Shown: one piece after another, positions 33,450 to 46,747 of the stretch
How the letters are laid out: each line of letters begins with the position of its first letter
Position numbering within the stretch: position 1 is the first letter of the stretch
Assembly: GCA_950295325.1 (NCBI GenBank)
Contig: OX485804.1
Coordinates: forward strand, 43,402,001-43,450,428
DNA from: Polytrichum commune
Lineage: Eukaryota > Streptophyta > Polytrichopsida > Polytrichales > Polytrichaceae
Length of the DNA stretch: 48,428 nt
Direction of reading: 5' to 3'
Position numbers and translations under genes: made by a program
The notes under the pieces: model-generated
Told to the model about the DNA's origin: nothing
Database searches by the model: none
The model's input: only the letters and a program-made list of their open reading frames with translations

Positions 33450-33645
33450 CAGAGAATTACGAATGATCCAGTTGAGTTTGAGAAATAACAAGTGGAAGTT
33501 CAAGACTGCAGGAGGGATTCATAGAATACACTCCAATTCAATAAAGGAAAACCGAAGGATGTCAATCTGTAACTGGTGGGACTTGCAGACTCTGGGATCT
33601 CAATCGATTATGCCCAAAAATTTCCCCGATTCTGGAGTGAGGCTA
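33450..33645 (-). repeat. Dispersed repeat family C, copy 3
   Basis: Reverse-complemented, it begins CGGGGAAATTTTTGGGC and continues through GATTGACATCCTTCGGTTTT and TTATTTCTCAAACTCAACTGG, parallel to the copies at 11380, 17480 and 47870. The AACCGGTT words have decayed in this copy. Confidence 0.65.
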
Positions 33646-33649
33646 ATCA

Positions 33650-36600
33650 ACACAGCAACCCAATGATTTGTGTGGAGTAGGCAGTTAATCTGGTGCAAAT
33701 ATTCAGAGATTTTCTCCTAGGAGTGTGGAATTTTGTGAAGGGGCCATATTCTGGACAGGATGATGGGTCTCTGTTGCGCTAAAAGATGGGATATGTGTGG
33801 TAGTTAATTTTGGATTTTCTTGCTCAAAACTGAAATGATGTGAATATTGTCTTTATATAGTTGGATAATTCCTAGCTAAACTGATGAGGAAGGGACAATA
33901 GCCTAGTAAGAGCTAAACTGTTGTTAGTAAGGGCTATAGTCTGTTAAGAGAGCCGAGGCAGTTACAGGTAGCCGGCAACTTCCTGACAATATAGAGGCTA
34001 GGTAGAGAGCAGGGAAGCTCTCTTAATTTTTGAGCAAGGCTGGGAGAGCCGCAAGCTAGGCAGGCCTTATTTCTCCCTCTTTTTGTGAAGTCACATTGTC
34101 TGAATGTTATTGTTAATGCTAAGAGAAAGTCTGAGGTAATCCCAGGGGGCTTGGACTGGGTTACTTTGTGATTAGATTGAATTCTGCACTTTGTATTTTG
34201 TGACAAAATATTTGTTTGAGGCAGTAAAGTGGAACACTGGATTATTATGTAATAAGAATATCAATTCGGAGTATGTTTAAAAGTCTATGGTATGTGGTTT
34301 ATAAGTTATCGTAGTAATTCAAAAGTCTGGAAGTCATCATCTGAATTGCCTTTTTGGTGAGGTTATCGATGAATGCAGAAACTTAATTTGGCATGTACGA
34401 GGCTCATACACACTTTGTGATTACGACCTGATCTGGATTGATGTTGTAATTACAAGTTAAATTCTGTTGCGTATTAGAGTTGATACTGGAATGTTGAGGG
34501 ATTGAATTTGACATAGTTATCGCGGTATGGATATTTCCAGATTTACAAAATGTTGATTTTATCATTCAAGGTCTTAGTTGATCTGTTGTGAGTAAGGTGT
34601 GTTCCAGAAATCAAAAACTTAACTTCGAAATTTTAAGTTCTCATTTCATACTATAATCTTGCCTAATCTGAATCTAAACTCATAAAATTCTTTCTGTAAT
34701 TACTTCAGGGAGAGGCAGGGACCTTGACTAGTTGTATTCTACGCAATGGTTAAATGAAAGACAAATTTATCTTTTGTTACTGCTAAGTCATTAATTGCGG
34801 ATAATATCAAATTGATGTAAGTAAGGCCATCGACTGTGAGAGTAATGGTTTAGCGAATCCGGTTTAAATTATGTCTGTAATCCCAGAGAATGAACTCCAG
34901 TATATTGGGTCACTGAGTCAATCGTCTGAAGCATCTTATACATCATTATTATGAGGATATAACCCACTTGAGAGGTTGAAGAGAAATCAGAAAGGGATAA
35001 TAGTCTGATGTTGTAAGCACCGAACTTATAATTCATGGACTGTTTTGTCAAATTGTGGTTTAATAATGTTGAAAATCCTTGAGTGTGTAGTTTAGGCGAA
35101 CTCTCAACATCAATTCCAATCGTTTTGAACCCGTCTTAATTCAATACAGAGTCAACATGAAGAGTAAACTCACGAACAATCAATCCAACTTTCCCAAGTC
35201 ATAAATTTAAAAGCAATTGGCCATGAATTGTTGTCACATTGAATGGTTTCGTTGAATCATAATTAAATCGATTGTCGTTGTAGTGTAAATGGAGAAACTG
35301 TTTCTAACCTTCAATGGAATATGAAGTGTCAACGAGACAAGACCATTGACTGTGAAGTATTTTTCGTGCGCGGGGAAGCCGAAAGGACGTGATGTTCACG
35401 TGATTGGTAAGTGTTGATTACTAATTGCGATTTTAAGGGAATTAAGGCTATCTTGGATTTTTACCATCTTTAATAATTGAATGGCTTAAACATTAATTGC
35501 AATACCGAATTGGATTGGTGAATTGAATGTTTTGGACTCTTAGGATATTGAATTGGAATCTTACATAAATGAAATAAGTTTAGGAGTGACGTGAGGATAT
35601 GTTAACCCGCATACGTGGTTTTGGACTTATTGCCTTGAGGAAAGAGATGTTAATTGCTTTGGCCGATACCAGGTAAAAGACCATTGTCGGACCGCCTAAT
35701 TCAAATTGAATTTAATCAAAGAAGACTGACTCTCTTGGAAGGAATACCGCACTGACTTTTCAAGTTCCATTAAAATGGAGTTAATCAATGAAAGATTATG
35801 GACCACGCCGAAGTGCACTTGGCTTCGGTAAGGAGACAAAAATGAGATACTATTGCAAGACCATTGACTATGGTTGTGCCTATGCTTGTGCACCGCACTT
35901 GGTCCAATTAAAATGAACTCACTGCCAGACCATTGCATGGGAAATTAGAGTGAGTTGTGAGACTGTCACCTTTGTATGTACTGACATGGAGTGGTTTTTA
36001 GAGTTTTTATCCCTTACCCGTAAACCAATTGTCAGTCATAATCCAAAGTGGAGTGATGTAACCTTGTGTTTTCCCTAATAAACCTTATCTATGACACCTA
36101 GATGCTACATGAATCACCTTTTAAGTCTTCCCTGATTCTTTCCCTGGGTTTTGTTTGTAACCAAAAAGCTAACTACAATATGTAAATGTGTAATTGAATC
36201 TGAAATGGAGTAGAGCAATGAGGTGTGAAACCTGTGACAAATAGAGTAACACTTACTAGCTACACGGGGGCTGGACAAATGATTTTTGAAGAGTGAATGA
36301 TCGAAGTGGTTCAGGACATGATGAGGTTGCTTGAGCCATAAATTGAAGTAGTGAGAGCAGATCGGGCGAGGCCTCGGAGAAATGAGGAGCTCTAAGCTAT
36401 GGAGTCGATGGGTCTACGATATCAATAACGAAATTGAAGGAAGGTGAGAGAAATCGCCCTGCAAATTATCTTGACGGAGCCGACGCGTCGGATCGCGAGG
36501 GAGAAGCTGTGGACGAGGGTGGAGACGTCCATTAACTCATATGGTTTGGGGTAAGGCTCAAGGGCAAGCATATAAGGAGAAGTGGCCAGCACCTCGTTCG
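33650..36600. other. Degenerate region, no gene recognised
   Basis: The word GACCATTG recurs at 35341, 35679, 35859 and 35928. A GC-richer patch at 36360-36560 opens a 61-codon frame on - (36422-36607) without a known domain. It could be a remnant of a promoter, exon or retroelement. I cannot decide which. Confidence 0.3.
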
Positions 36601-36850
36601 AGAACAAGACGTTGACTTGGAACTGGTTATTGGTTACTTGCTACTTGTTACTAAGACTATGGCCCTCTCTGATGAGACTCGTTACTTGGAACTTGGAACT
36701 GGTGACTGGTTACTGGCTCTTGAGACTATGGTTGGTTATTAAGACTATGGCCGCGCCCGTCTAGACTATGGTCCTAGGGATTAGACTCTTCGCTCAGTCC
36801 GGTTCGCTTAGCTCGGTCACTAGGTTCGCGTTACTAGACTTTTGCAAATT
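36600..36850. repeat. Cryptically repetitive stretch (GACTATGG and TTACTTGG words)
   Basis: GACTATGG recurs at about 36655, 36724, 36743 and 36764, and again at 37029 and 37071. Between them are imperfect TTACTTGGAACTGG-like words. The spacing is irregular, so this looks like a decayed repeat array rather than a fresh one. Confidence 0.5.
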
Positions 36851-39650
36851 ATAATAATTAATTTTAATGCACTAAGTCTAATATGTTCGTCTTAAGTCCA
36901 AAAGACTAAAAAGTGATTGACTGTCACAATATTAATTTAACCCAATTAATTCAACAGTTTGAAGATTATAGGGGCGGTATGTGCTAACGTGTGGTATGGC
37001 CTATGATCCCTGGATACTTAAACGAAGAGACTATGGTCCAAACCAAGGTGCCTTGGCCTTGGAGTTATGAGACTATGGCGTACTCAAAAGACTCTTGTTG
37101 AGTTGTGACTCTATGCATTACCAAATCCCCATAAGAGTGATGTTACTGTCGAGAGTGGGTTGTAAGGGAGTGACTGAGCAATTGCATGTACTGTTGCGAG
37201 TGACCTTCAACCTTAATTAAACAAGTCCTAAAATTCACTTTAGAAGTCATTTTCCATGTGTTTGTTGTTCTAAATTTATCTTAATTCCCTTGTGATCTAT
37301 CAATTAACTTAATGGTGATCCCTAGATGTAACACCTGACACTCATTTGGTCTTCCCTGTGTGATTTTCTTAATTGGAACCCAATCTAAAAACCTATCTAC
37401 AGTGGTACTAATTATCAAAACGTGGATTATTTTTCAAGTCTCAAAATTAGCGAGGGTTTAACATTTTACTGAGTGATATTAAATTCATGAATACATGCGC
37501 ACTTATCATACATTTTAAGAAAAATGTATGCTCTAAGGTGTTTGTAGAGTGATAAAAAAATTTATATGCAAAAGTGAATAGTGCCAAGATGAATCATGCT
37601 AGTACTTTCAATTGATAGTGTGGTTATGGATAGTATTTTTGGTGAATAACGTTGAGATGAACAATGCTTCCTAAATCTTTTGATGACACTAATTTCATAG
37701 CATAAAGATAATTTTAGTATCACATTCACTAATTTCCCACACTCACTATTAGCCCTCCCTCGTTCATTGGGATAATTAGTGTACCACTCTACCCAAAGTG
37801 ACAAAGTTATTCATTGATTATCAATATTGTTGCATTTCCTTAACAAATTTGGCATTTGGAAAGAAAATGCGAGCCATATTTTCTAGAGGGAGTTGAAGTG
37901 ATGGCTATTGATGTCATTGGAATGAAGAACGTTGACTACAATTGACCCTTTGAAACTTGGTAAGGTAAGTATACCTAAAACCGACAAAATAAGCATTGAG
38001 AATATGTTTCTATTTTTTTTATCTATCACAATTTCATATCTTCTCATTTTTCACAAATCACAATGATTCCAACGCATTAAAAAAACTTCTCGCTTGGACA
38101 TTACATGCAAAAGTTACAAGAGTTTAAAATTTCATTTGCATGCAACTTAAAGTCAACACCTATATTAGGTGTCCAGACATCGTACATCTTTGTAATCAAC
38201 AAGTATTTATTGTGCAAGATTTTTAGGTGTTGGATTTGGGTATAGTTGCCTTGAAGTAGAGATCTAAAACATGTGGACTTGGGACTCAAATTATTTGTAG
38301 AAGGAAAGGGCAACCCAATTTTCTTGATGAGAGGATATGGGAAAAATGGTCTTACAACTATTTTGACCAGTTTTTGACACCATATGTAAGTTTTTTTGAA
38401 ATTTTTATTCTAGTTTCTTTTCATGCATGTGATTTCTGTATGGGTTGTTTGTCTCAAGCACTTTGCTATCTTGTTGGATTAACTTTCAATTTTTCCAAAT
38501 GTCACACTTACATAACATAAATAACATTACACAAACTCCTTGTTTGTTCAATGGGTCCAAGCATCTATAGTGCATTATGCCCGATTTGTTCTCATGCTCC
38601 CCATTTTAAGGGGCATATTCATCATGTATGCTAAATTGAAGTGGCACCCCAAAACATGTTTGTAGGGGATGATGACCTTCAATTTTGCCATTCCCTTCAA
38701 ATCCTTCAAGGCTTTTGACTAGAAAGATAACAACTCTCACAAGCTTAAAAATATTGTGGAGCTTTATTTTGACACAAGGAGTATCACTTGACATATAACT
38801 TAGAATCTAATATTGTATATTGTCTTTGGACATCTTAGAGTTAGCAAGAGAATGTGTGAGTACACCAAGTATTGCACAAGGTGCAAGGCGAGAATGGATT
38901 GGGTCACTACCATGGCATATCATGTGTGTGGGACCCTAACTTGCTCAATGTCCAAAGTTGTTCAATGAAGAAATGACAAAGGATTTGACATCTTTTAAGC
39001 ACATGTTAACCCTCATTTGCCCCAAGGGTTCAAACAAAAGCCCATGGGGCTCTTGGAAGCATTAAAATGTCAATTGATTTGATCAATACAAGTGGCTTTG
39101 TTGGTACAAAGACATGTAGACCCATTGTAGGGATCAAGAATTCATGGATGTTCAAGTTGCAATGTTGTTATCAAAAAAAAATCCAAGATGGAATCCACTC
39201 CTAAATTACAAAACAACACACATTGAAATGAAGGTTGCAAGGTTTGACAATAAAGCATGGTGAAGCAAAGATGTTGATGTTGAATTAAGAAACGCATCCA
39301 TGTGGTTGTTTACATAATGTGTGTAAACATTTTCACCTATGAAACTATAAAAATGCTCAACAACCAAAGATTGTGTAGCTTTGAATTTGTTTGTTTTCTA
39401 CATTTTCTTGGTATTATACATTTAAGATGTGCTTGAATACAATAATCATCATAATTTTTTTTATTAATGTCATGTAAAGGACATGGAAGTTACAAGCCAA
39501 TTATAGTCCAAAGACTAATTATATGCAAAATTTGTGAGCGGATCTTTAACGTGAATGATATTTAATAATTATGGTCTATGTTATCAATTTTGGACATTTA
39601 TGATTTGATGACATTTTTAATGGAATTTTAAGGTTCAAATATTGGGTGCA
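36850..39650. other. stretch without recognised gene
   Basis: AT-rich. A segment near 37325-37370 (CCTAGATGTAACA, then GGTCTTCCCTG) weakly resembles 36100-36145 in direct orientation, which could be an old repeat pair. Frames at 37562, 38101 and 38606 on - are short and unassigned. Confidence 0.35.
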
Positions 39651-40147
39651 ATTGCTTTGCCTCTATGATTCCTTCCTATGCCCCTTCCCCTTTGTCTTGC
39701 TCATTGTGGTTCTTTGTCTACATTCAATTGTTTAGGATCATTTGAATTTGTATGGTCAAAACCATGTTGTCCACCTTTAATTTGTTAACCCTCATCCTCT
39801 TCCACCCTTGGAACCCCCTTCCCAACCGCTAATAAGGGGTGGGAGTTGAACAACACAAACATCATCAACGTAATTTATTGTTGGTTGTACAAAGGGAGCT
39901 CTTGTGTCCTCAAAATTTGATCTATAACTCATATTTGAATCATTTCACTACTAGAAAATCATGACCAAATCAACAGAACATCAACAGATCTATGTTGATC
40001 CGGACACTGCAATGACTGATTTCACTGATTTTTGAACTTTTTGTAAAAATCAAGAGTTTGTTGCTTATTTTTTTGTCGATCTGAATAATACAATGACCAA
40101 ATCAACAAAATTTTAGTAAATGTAGAATTTTTTTGGAATTTTTTTAG

Positions 40148-40900
40148 AATGGGGTTGGACACACTTACATATAAGTATGGTGTATGGGTCGGGTTTAATC
40201 CATTATGATCTATTTAGGGATATACTAATATTAGGTGAATAGTGTGAAAAATGTTGTCTATTTCAGGGTCGGAAAACATGGTAAAAAAGGGTCTGATTAT
40301 GGATTTACTTAGGGCCCGATTGAAATTAAGTGTACAAAACACGAATGGGTTCTGACACACTTACGTATAAGTGCGGTATATGGGTCGGGTGGATTCAATT
40401 ATGATCGATTTAGGGGCACATTAAAATTAGGTGAATAGTGTGAAAAATGATATCTATTTCAGGGTTGGAAAACATGGTAAAAATGGGTTGGAATTTGGAT
40501 TTATTTAGGGCCCGATTGAAAGTAGGTATACGAAAAAAGAATGGGGTTAAATGACACTTACGTATAAGTGCGGTGAATGGGTGGATGGATTTGATTTCGA
40601 TCCATTTAGGGGTAGAATAAAATTAGGCAAATAGTATGATCTATTTCAGGGTTGAGGGTAAAAAGGGGTCTGTTTACAGGGTAAAAAAAAATCGTAATTT
40701 GCATTTACTTAGGGCCCGATTGAAAGTAGGTATAGGAAACAATAATGAGTTTGGACATACTAAGGTATAAGTGCGGTGGATGGGTGCGGTTGAATGGATT
40801 ATGATGTATATAGGGACCGACAAAAAATAGTCAAATAGGGTGATCTATTTCAGGTTTGGATGAATGCGGGAGGTAGGAAATAGTCAATTGGATGCAAGGC
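40148..40900. repeat. Four-copy tandem repeat of about 195-200 bp inside CACTA
   Basis: Units start near 40148, 40343, 40541 and 40744. Each has the order ACTTACGTATAAGTGCGGT, ATGGGTCGGGT, GATCTATTTAGGG, CTATTTCAGGG and TTTAGGGCCCGATTGAAA. The last unit is partial and more diverged. Confidence 0.85.
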
Positions 40901-40995
40901 AAATTTAGGTATGAATCAGATAGGTTGGTATAGTGGCGGATTCAGTTTTGTATATCTAAGAAAAACATTTCTCTCTGTGCATCAAATTCTAAATA

Positions 40996-41048
40996 TGGTG
41001 AGTTGGTTGGAGTGTTAAGTGTTAAGCGTGAGGTCTTGAGTTCAAACC
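40996..41048 (+). repeat. tRNA-like (SINE head) segment inside CACTA
   Basis: TGGTGAGTTGGTTGG (40996-41010) resembles an A box and AGTTCAAACCC (41038-41048) a B box, spaced about 30 nt apart as in tRNA-derived SINE heads. I could not fold a full tRNA or find a target duplication, so it may be an old SINE inside the element. Confidence 0.45.
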
Positions 41049-42139
41049 CGATTGCGAACCATGGCGATATAGTTAGGTTGTCATAGAAATCAGGGCAATC
41101 CAAAAAACATTTTTCTTGCCCAAAAAATCCGGGCAGTAAAAATATAAGTATTTTTTTAATAAATTTTTTGTGACCATATCAACATAAAAAATCAACAAAA
41201 TTGTGTTACATCGTGTCCAAGTCAACGTGTCCTAAGTAACAACCGCGACCAACGCCTTTCTGTTGATTTTTTGTTGATCCGGACGCAGAATTTCCACTAG
41301 TGTTTGACATCTTTGCACTAGTGTCATCTGATAGCACAGACGGCTCATTCTACACCATGTCATTCTTCCATTTCATGTAAGTTTTTCTCACTATCATCAC
41401 ATTTAGTTATAGGTTCAATGTGTGATCGGTCCTCGTGCATGAAAATTAGTACAACAAAGCCACAAGGAAAATTTACAATCCTCCCATCCAAAAAATTTGC
41501 GAGTCCAACCATAATAAGATGTACTGAAATTGTGTCATGCATCACCTTTTTTTTCACACTCCTTGGAACAATTATCATGTTATTATTTTGAGCTTTACAT
41601 AGGTTTATAATCAAGTCTAAGCACAATCATAAATAAGCTCATAACATTTGATCAATGATTTGTAATTTTAATTGATTATATTGCCTCAAAAAGAGTCTTT
41701 GTGAAATATGATAACTCCTTCCTATTTAGTCTTTAGTGGTACACCTTATCATGGTTGGACCCTCATAACAATCAATTTCAAGGATGTATGTAGGTCATCA
41801 TAAGATTCAACTGCCATCCCCAACTACATGATTTGCCTCATGTGCATTCAAACTATTGGCTTCAACATGTGGAACATTAGGAATGGTAGTTGTTCTAACA
41901 TGGACAATGGTCATATGAGTGACCCTTTCGCCCAACAACGCATCATGTGAATTCATGACAAAATTTAGAAATTGTAGCATTTTTTACATTAGTTGCACAT
42001 CTAATTCCTTTGGAATGTTTTCTAAACCAATCAATTCAAGTTGGACATGTAGATCAATAATTGTTAGACCTCCTAGAGGATTGGGAGGGAGAGGGGTAAT
42101 GAAACCAATTTGGGAGCTTCCTTTTGGGAACGTCTTTTT

Positions 42140-42548
42140 CACGGGTAGATCACTCCATTGTCAAGTTGAACACCACGTGCGACCAAAAAATATCTTCTTT
42201 TGGTAAGTTGCACCACCAAAATGGGTCAAATTTTTATCAAATTTGTTTCATGAGTAGATATACACATTACCTATGACATAGTTAAAAGTGGTAACTAAAT
42301 TTGATGATTTGTTTTTTTCATAAAACATACCATTTCTAACTAGAATGACACATAATTGAACTAAAATAATTACTAAAAAAAATAAAGATGACAAAAAATT
42401 TCAAAAAGTATACAAAAGATACTATCAATGGTTATGTATATGTAGAAAAAATATCATAAATTTTAAAATTATATATGGCATGTAATATAGGGGTAGCAAA
42501 CTTTGTCTGCACGTGGTGTCAACTTGACAATGAAGTGACCTCCCCGTG
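42140..42548. mobile_element. hAT-type MITE, 409 bp, copy 2 (inverted)
   Basis: The reverse complement of the element at 17895-18304, with the same 40-bp TIRs starting CACGGG. The flanking 8-mers are GTCTTTTT (left) and GTACTTTT (right), an imperfect duplication. It interrupts a decayed - strand coding region. Confidence 0.88.
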
Positions 42549-44350
42549 GTACTTTTGGGAGCTTCCTTGATTGTTCTAGATGTGGAAATGGTATTGGACA
42601 CTTGACTTTTGCCTCCCTGCATCATTGCATGGTGAAGTGATGGGGGCAATATCATGCACTAATGATTGAGCAACAAATGCTTTGATATATTCTAGTTATG
42701 TGGGTGTTTGAGTATCCACACACATACATGTGCCCATCTCCTTGCAAATTGCCCACGGAGCCCCCTTGTGATCACCTTTTTCATAAGTTCTCTCCAAACA
42801 TTACGAACTACATATTGAATCGAGATAGGACTAGGAACATAGTCTTCTAGAGGAGGGTTTGGCCAAAATACATTCATGAGTTTCCAATTCACGTTTTGGG
42901 AAACTATCAAGAATGTCCTTTTCACACTGATGACCACCCCAACACATGTTGAGCATGTCTTTTCCAATGAAACCTTAAACTATCAATTGAAGGATTATGA
43001 GACCAAAGGTTAATGTTTGGAGCAATCAACTGCGATTTTAGAGAATCATTGTCTTGACAATGCATCATGATTTTTGTTTCATCTTCTATAGCATGCTCTT
43101 GCTCTTGGATAAACCTCGCAACATATCTATATTCATTTGTAGCATGACCGATTTGAGTTGTATAAGCAACTTCAAAACCTATTTTGGTTAGGAATTATTC
43201 ACAAACTTTGATGCAACTCCATTAATGAGGTTGAGGATCATTTGTTGAGAGGGAATATTGGTGCCAAAACTCTAAAGAATTATGCTTGCAATCTAATTAG
43301 ATTGAAAACAATGGCATTTGCTAACCTCCTCACGTTCACTTCGTTTGCTGGAATCCAATGTCATGGGATCCTAATTTGTCGATTCAACATGTACAACGTC
43401 CAACCATGTGGATTAAAGTTGGTGGCACCGAATGAGAACAATGGTTGCCCATAACAACTCGACATTGGTAAGTGGTTGTCGCCATTTAGTCCCCATCATG
43501 GCTATTCTATATTGTAGTATGCCCCAAGCCTCTCATGGCGCAACCCATATTACTCATCCTATGATTTAGTTGCCCAACATGCATTTGTCAATCAAACATT
43601 AACGGTGAATCAAACATGTATGTCCTTAAATGAAACCACTTGAGCTTCAAAATTAATAGAAGATCAACTTGTGGCATATTAGATATTGTACATGGGCGGT
43701 GTTTTACTTCAAACCCCCTTTTACAAGTAGAGCATTTTGATTATGATAAAAAAAACCCAATGGGGATGTCATCCTACTTGATGGCCGAACTAATCCATCA
43801 ACCACAATTTGGTTGATGTAAAATTTAGGGGTTAAATGGTTCAAAAAGCTCATTATGAGTCTCGAGGTATCATACATAGAGTTGTTTGAGGCAACTTATT
43901 GTTGTTTATCGCTGACAAAATCAAATCTAACTCCACGTAAAATCAACCCAACCGGCAAATGCACCTTTGCAATTGAAACATATGTACATTCATAAGAAAA
44001 TGTCAGAATGTTTAAGCTTGTAAACATGACTTTAATTCAAATACATACCGTGGCCATTTTATCACCGTTGTCACATGTGAGTGGGGGCATTCACGGTTGG
44101 GGTACTACTTTTGGGTGTCTAACGGAAAAAATGACTTTTTTAGATAACTTCACATGCTTGGTATGCTTAGATTTGTATTGTGAAGCATATTTTGGATCAT
44201 ACCTACAATTCATACTCCATATTGAGTACACTGACAAAGTTAATTTAGAAGGAATAGGGTCATCTAAGATATCATTTTGATTCCTTAAAGGACATTTAGG
44301 AGTGTTGTCTTAATTGTTCACCTTAGGATCAAGGAATGAAAAGGACAACA

Positions 44351-46745
44351 AGAATTAATTGAAACGATCCCAATTTTTTTCCTCACAATCATCGTTCAAG
44401 TGTGTACCAATAGAACCAAAAATGTATTGAATACCAATTGCCCAACTTTACATGTGGCACCAAACATGTCCAAAAATACATATAATCACGGCCACACCTA
44501 AAAGGAACGTCTAGTATTAGAATTGGACAAAAAAAATTATATGAATGGGCACATGACACTTATACCAAGGTACCAAGATGCAAAACATGAAATAATTGAC
44601 CACCAATGCACACCTAAATAGCAAAAAATGCCATTGATGTGGCCCAAACAAGTCATTTGACCCCTTTTCAAGTTTTATGACTTATCTACTTATTTCATAG
44701 GGAATTTCTCTATTATTGGTGATTATTTAATGAGAAATAATATCTTTCTTGATATAGCCTATGAACTATCTACTTATTTATTTAAAATTTATTGATCAAA
44801 TAATAATAAATCATGATAAACACCGAAATCCACTAGTCCTTAAGTCCTTAAGTCCTTTGTCCCAAAAGTAGTACCTCAACTGTGAATGCCCCCTCGTGCA
44901 ATTCACATCCTCTTTGTAAAATGTTGAGTTCAATTTAGTATACTTATCAAATACCAAGTTCAATGAGAATTTGTAGTCATTTGGGGCTTATAAAACTATA
45001 GCGGAGATTATAGAAATTGTATCAATGTCTTCAACATGATTAATATGTATCCATGTGATGTAGACATCGACAAGGCACGAGCTTCAAAGGTTTGGACAAC
45101 ATGCCATGCATTCTCCTTTTTTTTTACTCGAAAATTGATGTTGAATTTTACACATATGGTCTAGGGTGGCATAATATTTGATATGCCATCTTAATTATAG
45201 TGGCCTTCATAACTTGTCATGTAGTTAGTAGCAAGTGTCCTATGCCACCTTTGTTTGTAAGATCGATCAAGTGGGTTAATGAGCATTAGTGTGACCCGCA
45301 CCAAATCGTGTGTAGAATGATGTGATCATGTATAACTTGGTGTCATTTTGTCTATGAGTTTCTATCTCATGTCTTGGTTAATTTTCCTCCATTGTTCTAT
45401 CTTGAGTTTGACTTCGGGTAAGGGCCACTCTACACATGTGACCAAGGGTTGTGATAAAAAATGATTTAAGATTTCTTGTGGTCATGGACGGCGGTCCAAA
45501 GACTATGACCATGAGATCAATTTTTAAAAGTCTTGGTTATAAGACATAGTGTAAAGGGAACACACTATTTATTACAAAGCGAGCCTAGGCCGGAAATAGT
45601 GTTTTGGATGGAATTCCAAAATTTACTAAAAGAAAACACGTTTGAATTACACATTTCTAACATAGGAATCACAAGATACTTATATATTTTCTTTTGACAT
45701 GGTCACCTTCATTTTCTATTGAAGGAACCTATTGGGTTCTATTGCCACCGAATCCAAGTGACCACCAATGATTATCCATTTATGGGCATGCATAGTTCCA
45801 CTTCACTTTGTTATCATTATACATCTATATATGTTTGGCTCTTGTATGACTTCTTTGGTAAGATTGAATTTACACATGTGCAAACTTAATTTCATGATTT
45901 TAAAAACCAATTAGCAATAGGTTATGCAAATTTCATTGAAATCCTCAACCAAGTTCACTAGATAAACAACCGATTTAACTTGAGCTCTCAACCAATTTCA
46001 CTACATGTTGTGAACAACTTCATGATTTGATACCCATATTCACAACTTCACAAAATTAAGTTCATGAATTGCATAACTTCATTCCACAAAAAACAGTTCA
46101 TCATGTGTATGATTCTCCTAATTGTTTGCCACGACAAGTTCTACCAAAATCGACATCAAGGCTAGAGGCTTCTAGGTAAACATAGAACAACCAATGAATA
46201 ATGAGAAAGCAAAGAATGTGAAACGAGGAGGCGAGAAGCTGAGAATACAAAAATCAATGAATGCGAAAAAATGTATGAAATTGGTTTGGAAGATTCATGA
46301 AGTTGCTAGAGGTAGAAGTCCAATATCATAAAATTGAGTTGTGCCACATGTCAAGTTGGTTTAAGAGGATCAAGAACCAATTTAGAAGGTTCCATAACAT
46401 TATTCAAGTGCATGGTTGCATTCGATTATGTATTTAGCATATGACATGGGCCTCCACTATCTTACCTTTATGGGAAGAAACTTAGAAATAAGAAGAAACT
46501 GATGCTAATACAAATAATGAATAGCGTTGGTTTGAATAGTAAGAATATTGTGAACAATGTTAGTATTTTCAATGGTATTGGTGTTATGAATAGTAATTTC
46601 AAGGAATAATATTGGTATGAATAACAATTCATGCGCATAGTGCTGGGAGTAAAATTCTATTCAAATCTCCAAGTTCAACCATAATGTACGTATAGTAAAC
46701 GAATATCCCCAATTTATTCAAGGGGCTCATGGAATATGATTGACA
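44351..46745. other. No intact gene; possible MITE at 45422-45561
   Basis: GGGCCACTCTACACATGTGA, preceded by TAA at 45419, resembles the Harbinger TIR of the 6344 element. A weak mirror ends near 45561, so a degenerate 140-bp MITE is possible. Protein-like - strand translation may continue from the decayed region below 44350 to about 44500. From 46490 to 46640 the sequence is low-complexity with recurring GAATAGTAA-like words. Confidence 0.35.
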
Positions 46746-46747
46746 TA

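Larger units (their letters stand above)
39946..41302. mobile_element. CACTA (En/Spm-type) non-autonomous element
   Basis: The ends are CACTACTAGAAAATC on the left and, reverse-complemented, CACTAGTGGAAATTC on the right. TTT flanks both sides (39943-39945 and 41303-41305). CACTA termini with a 3-bp duplication define the superfamily. ATCAACA/TGTTGAT words repeat in both subterminal regions, as expected for transposase-binding sites. The 1,357-bp interior has no transposase but holds a tandem array and a tRNA-like segment. Confidence 0.9.
39650..44350 (-). pseudogene. Decayed protein-coding region of unknown identity
   Basis: On - the translation stays protein-like over long blocks separated by single stops or frameshifts. 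Examples in order: YSIWSMNCRYDPKYASQYKS (about 44215), VHLPVGLILRGVRFDF (about 43945), FGATNFNPHGWTLYMLNRQI (about 43420), YTTQIGHATNEYRYVARFIQ (about 43160), VNWKLMNVFWPNPPLEDYV (about 42880), PLPPNPLGGLTIIDLHVQLE (about 42080), HMTIVHVRTTTIPNVPHVEA (about 41910), and a Gly/Arg-rich end near 39800. A hAT MITE (42140-42548) and a CACTA element (39946-41302) interrupt it. I do not recognise the family. It could be a transposon gene or a dead host gene. Introns were not resolved. Confidence 0.45.

Noticed and set aside
33267-33503. - strand frame with RIPPLEPFALAFTG
   Set aside because: Looks protein-like but I cannot assign a family; considered an rRNA antisense match and found no supporting rRNA sequence.
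42425-42655. - strand frame crossing the hAT MITE end
   Set aside because: A chance join of the decayed region with the MITE, not a gene.
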